Below, piece by piece: positions 11,419-38,900 of a stretch of DNA of 64,000 nt. The translations under genes were made by a program, and so were the position numbers. Positions within the stretch are counted from its first letter, which is position 1. Every line of letters starts with the position of its first letter. The DNA is from Halisarca cf. caerulea (Eukaryota > Porifera > Demospongiae > Chondrillida > Halisarcidae). The notes under the pieces were generated by a model that searched no databases, was not told the origin of the DNA, and saw only the letters and a list, made by a program, of their open reading frames with translations. The DNA lies in assembly GCA_963170055.1 (NCBI GenBank), contig CAUJGJ010000304.1, positions 350,301 through 414,300 on the forward strand, given 5' to 3'.

Positions 11419-12112
11419 TATCAAATAGAAATCTGTGACAATAGGATCCAAAATTTTAATCATAATCACAAAATGCACACATGTCCATATGTAATAAAAA
11501 CACGTTGGGATTGAAATTAACTGAAAAAATATTGAGAATGTATCACTTGATGAATATCCAAATCCCCTAATACAAACAGATCACAGAAGAGAAAAATTGC
11601 AAAAATCATCATGTAGTATCTCTTACTCAGACACAGTGCATAAATGATGGCCTAAAATTATCATACAGAATATGTACACAGATCCAATAATAATTACAAA
11701 TTGTACTAGAGCTTCTATGCACAAGGAAAGGCCTGCACAGCTGCACCTTTCTTGGTGCAGTGCAAAGCACATATACAGTGTACAGTACGTTTAACTTCTG
11801 CATCCACAATCATGAACATGCTCACAAAGAATACTATTCAATTCACACCAATGTCTAGAAATGCATTAGACATTGTGTGTACAGCTACTGCAATAGTTAC
11901 GTACATACCTTTGCTTGGCAGATGAGTGTTAAAAGAACACATTTTTTCTTCCTTGGATGATTTATATCTAGAGCAATCATAATTGCAGGAAGTGCATACA
12001 GATGTAGAGAAACAGAAAAAAGGCGTTTACAGTCAGATCATGTGTACAAGGCACAAATCCCTTGGGAGTCCACTGACTAATGAGCTAGCCACATAGTGGA
12101 TACCTGTTAACT

Positions 12113-12398
12113 CAGTGAATACCTGTACACTGTGGACACCTGTACACAGTGAACACCTGTACTCAGTGGACACCTGTACACTGTGGACACCTGTACTCAG
12201 TGGACATTTGTACACAGTGAACACCTGTACACAGTGGACACCTGTACTCAGTGGACACCTGTACTCAGTGGACACCTGTACTCAGTGGACACCTGTACTC
12301 AGTGGACACCTGTACTCAGTGGACACCTGTACTCAGTGGACACCTTCATTCAGTGGACACCTGTACATAGTGGACACCTGTACACAGTGGACACCCAC
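12113..12398. repeat. 17-bp minisatellite, about 17 copies
   Basis: Unit TGTACTCAGTGGACACC with a common variant TGTACACAGTGGACACC. Because 17 is not a multiple of 3, every frame cycles through the same 17-residue peptide, so long spurious open frames appear on both strands. It lies about 0.5 kb downstream of the POLRMT stop codon. Confidence 0.93.
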
Positions 12399-12638
12399 AC
12401 ATACAGGCACAGTAAACTGATATCTCCAGCACAAAAAAAAACATTCACCTAACACACTCTAATCTGATCATGTTCTTAACAGAGACACAGTGACAGACGT
12501 TATAGGCAGGCAACTTATCACCAATTTTGTGGTATGCATGTACCCCACTGCATGTGCAGTACTACCATGCACAACGTATTCTGACTATGCCATGCGATAC
12601 ATCAACTGTACAAAATAAACTATACAGTTATGTAAATG

Positions 12639-12706
12639 ATAAGTATACAAAACATTGTATACAGTCAGCAGGATAAGTATACAAAACATTGTATACAGTC
12701 AGCAGT
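12639..12706. repeat. 34-bp direct duplication
   Basis: The sequence gataagtatacaaaacattg plus tatacagtcagca is repeated twice head to tail. Confidence 0.85.
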
Positions 12707-12726
12707 GAATGGTTGCCAGGATACAA

Positions 12727-12841
12727 ATTAGTTATATCCTGTCTAGATGTCCTGCAGCAGATAATATAGTGCTGATGGCCTGGGGCTTCACCCTCGCCAA
12801 TCAGCACTGTACTTCTGCTGCAACATACCTAGACAGGATAT
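12727..12841. mobile_element. Palindromic MITE beside the POLRMT 3' end
   Basis: Arms atcctgtctagatgt...ctgcagcag and, on the right, ctgctgcaacatacctagacaggat are imperfect reverse complements around a short centre. The element ends just downstream of the POLRMT poly(A) signal. Confidence 0.55.
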
Positions 12842-12851
12842 TGATAATAGA

Positions 12852-12857
12852 TTTATT
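12852..12857 (-). terminator. AATAAA poly(A) signal of POLRMT
   Basis: Canonical hexamer about 30 nt after the POLRMT stop codon on the minus strand. This implies a very short 3' UTR. Confidence 0.65.
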
Positions 12858-12884
12858 ACCACTGAATAGTGGTTTATCACATCA

Positions 12885-30746
<17,862 letters not shown>

Positions 30747-31179
30747 TCTTCTCTTTTATAGGATCTGCTCCTGGATCCTGTCCTACACCATAGACCCTCA
30801 ATAGTCTATGCCTACACCCTACACACGTAGTCTACGTGTGATACAGGGATTGCGAAACACCACAGCGCGCGATCGATATACGTATGCATGTCTGCGCATA
30901 ACAGAAATCAATAATTTTAATATGGGTCGACGAAAAGCTAGTGGCATTAATTTTCCTTCGATACATGCAACTGGTATGGTCGACTCAGCTATAGGTCATG
31001 ACCATGCTTTTTACGGCTTCTTATGTGCTATATAGAAACATGCAGTTTATAATATACGTAATTGCATTCTATATATAGTCTATAATTAAGGGAATATTCT
31101 TTTTTGGAGTATACCATTAATAAATCTTACAATGTAACATAACACATAGAGAACTTCAAATCATTGAGTCTGGTTCATT

Positions 31180-31558
31180 CATACATGGCCCTCATTGATG
31201 ATCACATCAATGGGGGTATCAGTCAGGTCAAGTCTTGCTGGTCTGTGCAGGGCTGATCTTGCACCTCTCAGGCATAGATTAGTAGAGTCGATGAGTGAGA
31301 ATCCAAGCTTACATCGGATCATCTTCATTGTCTCACTGTATGGTGAGGAATGCTTCTGGCTGATCAACGAGGCTAATCTTTTATAAAAGATTGCCGCAGA
31401 AGGTCCCAACCCACCTGTTGCAGACAGCACAATGGGTGTAAAGGAGCCGTGTTCATGCAACTTCAATGATTCTCCTAGCTCTCGTAGTGCCTTCTCTTCT
31501 AGCTCCTTTTCATTCTGTCTGTAGGTTGATTGGATGGTCTGGTTGGCGTAGGCTCTAT
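31180..31558 (-). pseudogene. Retrotransposon RT C-terminal fragment
   Basis: The minus-strand frame reads RAYANQTIQSTYRQNEKELE, then LHEHGSFTPIVLSATGGLGP, then FYKRLASLISQKHSSPYSET. This is the segment that follows the Cys-rich block in the RT family seen at 8415-10220. The frame ends with RCKLGFSLIDSTNLCLRGAR. It is an internal piece with both ends lost. Confidence 0.75.
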
Positions 31559-31599
31559 ATATATATCAATTAATTTCTACTCTCTCTATATAGAAGATC

Positions 31600-31740
31600 C
31601 TATCAGGGTATCATTATTTAGACTGGGGAGTCTTTAGCCATATATCCTGACATGCAGGCACCCAATAAATAAAAGAAGAGAATACATTATAAAACAAAAA
31701 TATAAAGAAATGGATAATACAAAGTAGCAAGACTGGAGGA
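31600..31740 (-). repeat. LINE 3' UTR end, second copy
   Basis: Read on the minus strand, it has tattgggtgcctg, then atggctaaagactccccagt, then ctaaataatgataccctgat. The same order of words closes the LINE copy at 8380-8460. Confidence 0.65.
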
Positions 31741-31998
31741 TTGATATAGCATTGATATATATATTCAAGCGGATTGAAAAAAAATAAACAGGAGTATTAG
31801 AATTATTTCATGCAAGCATGCTGTAAATATATATATAATATCCTATTGAACAAGTATACACAGTACACAGTACCATGCATGCACTGCAGTACATTCAGCG
31901 AAGTGCATATATATTTATTTTCGAATCTGTGCATGAATGCTTTCAGCTAGTGTTAATTTCAGTTTACTGACATGAATTTACATATCAGTGATAGTTAT

Positions 31999-32004
31999 AT
32001 ATAG

Positions 32005-32060
<56 letters not shown>
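31999..32060. repeat. (TA)n microsatellite
   Basis: Nearly perfect TA tract of about 60 bp. Confidence 0.95.
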
Positions 32061-32062
<2 letters not shown>

Positions 32063-32904
32063 TGGAAAATTAGGGTTTCCTACACATTTTGTAAATAGAA
32101 TTAACCTGATAGTTTGCAATTGGTCTTTAGAGCAAAAGATTTTATACCAATTTCCATAATGTTGCGTGCAATCATCAGGCAGATAATGCAGAAGACATCT
32201 ATGCATGAAGTTCATAGACATAAAACACTCTATAATAATATTATACATCATAAGTTTTATAAGGAATCAAGCTTGTTGCCTGTTAATTTAGTAATTTAAT
32301 TTTGAATTGATTATGTGAATCGAATTGCCAAAATACTTTTTCTGCACATATGTACTTTTCTGTTTTATAATTATATAATTCAATTCAATCATTTCAGCAC
32401 ACCCCATGGACAAATGGGTGCTAGGACTCTGATAGGTCCATTGTAGCAGTACTGATCACAGCATAGATACTCTATATTTCGCATGTAGAGTATCCATGAT
32501 CACAGTAATAGATAAAGGCTGAGGCATACGTACATAATACAGTATGTCCAGATGTGTACATGTCCAAGGTGCAAAATACAAACCCAAAACGAGCACACCA
32601 TGCATGACAATACATTGCAAGATATTCCTATTACAGCAGTACAAGCAACAGAGTGTATGTATACGTAGCTGTTCACTTCCTACTAGCATCCCCTGAGGCA
32701 CAGCACTGTCACAGGATAAAATAATACAGAAAACAAAAAGCAATGCATGTACTGTAAGGAATATAGTAAACAGCACAACAAACACTGTAGGCATTGTCTT
32801 GGATAGATGCATATACAAAGTACGTACATATAATTTGAATGTGCAAGGGAAAATAATATCTTACGATGATCATATCTACTTTAAATTAAGAATATTCAGT
32901 AGAT

Positions 32905-35900
32905 CTACATTATGCCACTGATTACATTCATAAAGGCTTCTTGGTGCTCTCTCTTCAAATTCCTCAGTTCTTCTGTTTGTCGTCTACACATTCGAGTCTA
33001 CAGTATTGCAAGTATTTAATATGAGAGTATTATACAGACACAAACACATGTACAGTATAACATGGTGCACAAAGGTCAGTACTCACTTTAAGGATGTACA
33101 CCTTGTCCCAAACATCAGTTACATAGCTTTGAAGCAGTTTTTGCTTCTTCTCCAAAATACTGCTTCTGCTTTCATTACTTTCACTCCCCCCTTCAACTGC
33201 AGCACTGCAACAACTGTTTTTCCGGTCACTAGTTTTTAACTTCTCCATCAAATAACCACACACTGTTGGTGGGGGTTGAGGGATATTTGCTTTAGTGTGA
33301 GCTCTAATAAGCTCAGATTCAAAGTGAATTCGAAGCCTTTCCTACATACAAGTACATAATATACAGAGAATAAATTCAAAACAGAATTGTATTATGATAC
33401 CTACATAGAGCAGTTACGTATGTACATCACAAAGTGACGCCCTTTCTACTTCTGTCAGGCAAAAGGAGTATGCAAAGTGTCTGTAAAGAAAACCCTTTTT
33501 ATGACCATTTACAGCAAGTACAAATGGAACATAGAAGAGAGAATTTATAGTGTATCCCATGAAATATTGAAGAACCCTATTTTTGAAAGAGCAAATTTTG
33601 TCCTCTGACTCTTTGATCTTGTTATGAATCTTGGTACAGTTGAGAGCACAGCGAGAACAAGCTGTGGTAAAATGTGTTCTGTAATCCATAAAACAAGTTG
33701 AAAAGGGAGTTCTGTACGTATGCATTGCAGAGGATTTTTGCCCATGTGGAATTATAAAAAGTTTGTGATGTCACGTGCAACTATTCTACACATCTGTATA
33801 TACGTACATACTGTAAGCACAAACATAAAATACATAGTATTAACATACAATATGCATGTACCTGCTCTCTACAATGACGCGTACTCAACATTTTCAGTTG
33901 CAATTCCTGTTCCTTAATCAATGAACAAGCACTGTCATGTGTATTCTACAAGAGCACATACGTAGAAGGAAGCAGTATCACATGTGCAAAGCTTATCTCA
34001 TACGTATATATGCACAGGCATACTGCAATGTAAGTATTATGTGAGCAACTCGACACATTAGTAGTGTGCATGCATATGATACATATACATCTATAATAAC
34101 AAAATAATATCAATACTATGCACCATAAACATAATTTCATACCTTTGAGGTCTGCTTCGGAGTTACTTCCTCCTTTGCTGAAGACAAGGAATCATAACAG
34201 CTGGAAAGTGTAGAGAAATTTAGAAGCTTGCCACAGTCCATATCCCTGAGGGAATATGCCTGCCGTTGGGAAACAATGTCTGACGTAGTAACAGGCCGAA
34301 ATCGTTTCTTTGGTGGCTAAAGTTGAAGATATGTAGGAGTGCTATGAACATCAATAACAAACACACATTACAAAAGAACTCACAAGCATCGATGTGCTAT
34401 CACTATTCCAACCTGAATTTCAGCAAAGAATAGAAAACACAATGTGAAGTCATAGAAATTTAGCACTAAACTTCGTGTAACACAAAAGACTCACAATTGC
34501 TTTGGCTCTGACCAATGGACTTGACACCTTTTGCTGACAAAGTAGGAGTCCTATTGCAACGTGATGAGATGGTGGTTAAGTGATGTCCTTGAGCAGACTT
34601 AGATGTGGTTGGGTAGGGAGAGGAGCCGGATGCTATGGTAGCCAGTGAGAAAAGAGGGTCTTCAGCTGCATTGGAGTAAGTCTTTGTAGAATTACAGTGT
34701 GAAAATTTCAGAGAAACAGGGAATGACAGCTGGCTCCTATCCTCAGCAGAAGCTGCAGATGATGTGGAAGTCATAGTAGGTGCTTCATCATCATCAGACT
34801 GTTGGTTACGATCTAATTGAATAGTTGTCTTTTGAGCATTCGTTGATGTAGGTTTAGGAGATGACTTGCTTGATAAAAACGACCCCTCTGCAGCATGTAA
34901 GAGACACTCTAAGGAAGATGATACAGGACTCTTCCTATCAGCTTCATCAGTTGATATAGGAGGACGAAATTCTGCATCAGGTGGACCACAATAAGTGTGG
35001 TCAGGTGGCAAACTCAGGATTACAGGGAAACTGTTTTGTTCCTGTATTGGAATGTCCTTTTCCTTGCATTCCACAGCAGATGATGTCTCCATACAGTCCC
35101 CTGTGCCTGGAGAGTCTGGCTCATGTTGCGATACAGATGACATTTGCTCCTCCACAGGAGGACATGTATCAATATGCTTCATGTCAGTGGCTTGCTCTGT
35201 GTTTAACAAGACTCCAGTAGACTTTAATTCATTCTGATCTTCTTGCATGATGGTATCCTTGCTTTCCTGCATTGCCTCCAGGTATTCACCACCTTCTTCA
35301 TGACTCACAGAGCGAACTGATTTACTACAAGGTTCTGCATCTATCTGATCAGTCTGAGATACAAGTGTTTGCTCAACAAAAGAGAGAACTTTTCCTCTAT
35401 GTTGACTATCACTAACACTTTCCATAGTACTTACATCAGCATCATCTTTAACACAGCATTCATCTACATTGGAGGGCTCATCTACCCCTACACTTTCTAC
35501 ATGTGCATCACTTTTCCTAGAACTGCTCTGCACATGAATCTGCGATTCCTCAACTTGGGCAACTTCACCAGCATCTTTCATCATGGCCTTCTTGCTAAAT
35601 TCAGTAACAGCACTTGGTTTCTCGAAGGGTTTGGGTTTCTCAACGGATTCTGTGTCGTGTGGATCACTCTGCAATAAAGGATCTTGTTCCAGGTGGGTAG
35701 ATGACATATAAGGCTTGTCAGTGCTGTCGACATGGGAAGTACGCTGACATACCAAATCTTCACTGGTCTCCTCATTTTCGATAACTTTACTACCATCCCA
35801 ACTAGGATTACTTTCAATATCTGATATGCTTTGTAGCATTTCGTCTTTGTTTTCATTCTCTACCTTGAAATCAGTTATCAAACATTTCTTGACTGTAACA

Positions 35901-38900
35901 TTGGTCAGGGGAACAGATACAACTAGCCCGCTTAGAACCGTGTTGAATGGGAAAGCATCAATTGAAGCCTTTTTAGGGGTCTCTCGCTTCTCATGTACAG
36001 CAAACTGCTGGGATTTTCTAGGGGTATTTTTCAAGCTCTGCTCTTCGCCTGGGTCTTCCAGTTTATTAAGAATGCTAACCATTCGCTTGTCTCCGTCACC
36101 TTCAGCTACTATCAGTGGAGAAACTCCTTGACTATTAGGACACTTAGGGTCAGCTCCGAACTGCATCAGGACTGAAGCAACCTATGTAATATTTAAAGAG
36201 TAAATATAATACAGGACAGATTAAGTGGTATTCAATATACTGCACTTGATCATCTTACAAGTGACTAATCCCTTATGATCATTGTAGTGAAGAAGTATTC
36301 AACCAGGGAGGACCTTAGCCAAGAGGCTACTACTCTAGGCGTCCAGTCAAAAATCAGAGGCTTTAGAAAAATTCAGAAATAACACATAAAAATATTCCCT
36401 ATTGTCCACGGCTTAGTACCACTTGTTAGCATAATAATGAAGTAGTGTCTCAGTAGAGTGTCCTGCAAAGAGCCAAACTGGTGCAAGAACAAGGGATTAG
36501 TGGACAAGAGGTGATGATGTAGCAAATTTTGTACAAACTCAACAAGGAAGCCACTACAAGTGGGCGGATAGAAATATGCTGGCATGTAGTTAAACAAACA
36601 GCTGCCATCAGATACAACTAGCCTGCTTACAACTGTGTTGAATGGAAAAGCAGCAACTGAAGCCTTTTAGGGGTCTCTCGCTTCTCATGCACAGCCATAC
36701 ATAACCCTAACCTACAACTTTATGAAGGGGCTCAGGGTTCTCCCTACATACATTAAGGCATATTGGCCCAATATGCCTTCCTTGCTGAAGGCATATCGGC
36801 ATATCGGCCAATACGCCTTCCTTGCTGAAGGCATATCGGCCAATACGCCTTCCTTGCTGAAGGCATATCGGCCAATACGCCTTCCTTGCTGAAGGCATAT
36901 CAGCCAATACGCCTTCAAAACTAAAAGAAGTCTTCCAATATCCTGTGTGTTTACCTAGCAAGGTCACAGAAGTACAGGATTTATTAGATTATACATACAT
37001 TACTATTGTAATACTGTATAGTAATAGTAATGGGAATTAATAATCAAATGGAGCCAAACAAGTGATGATTGGCAGTGTGCAACTGTCACCATGTAAGCTC
37101 ATTGGCAGAATGCACACAAGAACTCTTCCCAACCTCAGCAAGCTGGCAGCAATTTGTCTTATGCCAATGTCCACCATGAACTGTGAAGGTGGCTTATTGG
37201 CACACAGATGTGTGGTAGCACGCGACACCCCATATCCCTTGAATTTTTTTTTTTTGGGGGGGGGGGGAGAACACTGGGTTTTATGGAAGAGCACTTCCAA
37301 GAGACAGGAAAGGTAGATGGAGGAGATAGAGGCATTCAGAATGGACGACAAAGAATAACAGATGATGGATTTAGAAGCCAGGAGTGGATGAGCCGGAGGT
37401 TCGTCAGAGCAATGATAGAATAGGGTTTAAGTAAAGACAGAGCTTCCTTGCACCATTCAGGGGTGGTCAGAGATAGGTGCAAGACATAGAAAGTAAGGTA
37501 GAATCATAAGAACATATAAACGTATACGTATCTATCCAACCACTTGTAGCAAACTCCTTGTTACGTTTGTATAGAATCAGCTAATGGAGACAAAGTTGTT
37601 GTTTAGGATATTGGCTACTGTGATTTGATCTGCTCTGAAGAATCTCCAGTTGACAGTCAAGGGTTAGGATATATAGAAGAATGATTTAGAAGGGTTTTAG
37701 AAGGTTAATGGAGAAGCACCACTCTTTCTTGGCTATCCTCTGCATGGTCAGAACAAGATAAATACTTCAAATCATGTACTCTAGCAAATGGGATGGATAC
37801 ATAATCAACATTTTGAAGAAAGTTGTTTCATTTGCCCATTTCATTTCGAATTGACTTGGAGCTCCGAAAGCACAATGTTACTTTACCATTACAGCCATGG
37901 GTCATGCCCTAAGCAATATACATAACTGTCATGATCATATTTTGTCAGTCACTTTTGGGGCCGGTCAGGCAACCCTATTTAATCTAGGGAGGTTATAGAC
38001 AGGTTACTGTATATGTACGGTACAGGTCAAAAGTTACTTACTCCTTCCCGCAAGCGCCCGCAGACAAAACTTGTAAATTACCGCAGAATTTAACACCTCA
38101 AACTGTAGTCTCATTCCCAGCCCCACTTCCAGCCACCAGTTTATTCTCGCCCGGAAAAGTGGGTCTGGCAACAACGGTGGGTAAAACCTGGTTTACGATA
38201 AAGAAATCTGATTGGTTTGCACAAAACCGTGCAAACCAATCAGATGCTGTATTGCACATATCACATGTTATGTCAGGAGCATCAGCCTTCCTTTTAAGTG
38301 CGAAAGAAGCTGGAGTGAAGTACGTCAGTGGAAGAAGTAGAACCTTTATACTGCGACTGGAAAAATGGTTTGATTGGAACTATATCAAAAAAGTTATTAA
38401 GGCGACCACTGCTCTTGGCCATTCTTCGCCGAAGCGTGAACAGTGCAACACTGTCAAGCAGTTTGTTTCTGGTCACGATGTTTTTATCTCTTTACCAACT
38501 GGAGGAGGAAAAATAGCTGTATGATACTTTAATCCTTGCTTAAATCCCGAAAACATGGAGATCAGCAAACGCAGCTTACAGTGCCGTAAGAAGGAAAACG
38601 CCATCCAGTCAGGCATACATTATCTAAGAAAAATCTTTTTGAAGATCAGCGTTATCTTTACTTTGTTGGTGGGTGACTCTTCTGTTGTACATATTATTGA
38701 CAGGAGAGTGACACAGAATGCGCAAGCGAGTAATGTATTTATCACTCATTCCACCGATCTCACCTATTCCCACTGAGCTTAATAAAAGCAGTTCTGCCTA
38801 ATCATAGATACTCTAACCTACGTACGCGGTTGTGTAGGTTAGAGTATCTATGGCCTAACTAAGTAAGATGTTTCACGCTAGCTCTCATTGTATCCTATGG

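Larger units (their letters stand above)
10221..12100. other. Intergenic, no gene recognised
   Basis: The stretch holds a short telomere-like array, AT-rich spacer and a small TA-flanked MITE. Small open frames here are short, lack domain signals and are not supported as genes. Confidence 0.6.
30747..32904. other. POLRMT / ANKRD11-12-like intergenic interval
   Basis: Contains the POLRMT 5' flank, two retrotransposon pieces and AT-rich DNA with a long (TA)n tract. No independent gene is visible. The region near 30860-30880 is locally CpG-bearing (cagcgcgcgatcgatatacg), which could be part of the POLRMT promoter, but no element is certain. Confidence 0.6.

Noticed and set aside
12033..12452. 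Repeat proteins on both strands at 12.0-12.5 kb
   Set aside because: They arise from the 17-bp minisatellite cycling through all frames; no splice sites or homology.
36770..36915. CRISPR-like array
   Set aside because: Contiguous 32-bp units without spacers; a minisatellite.
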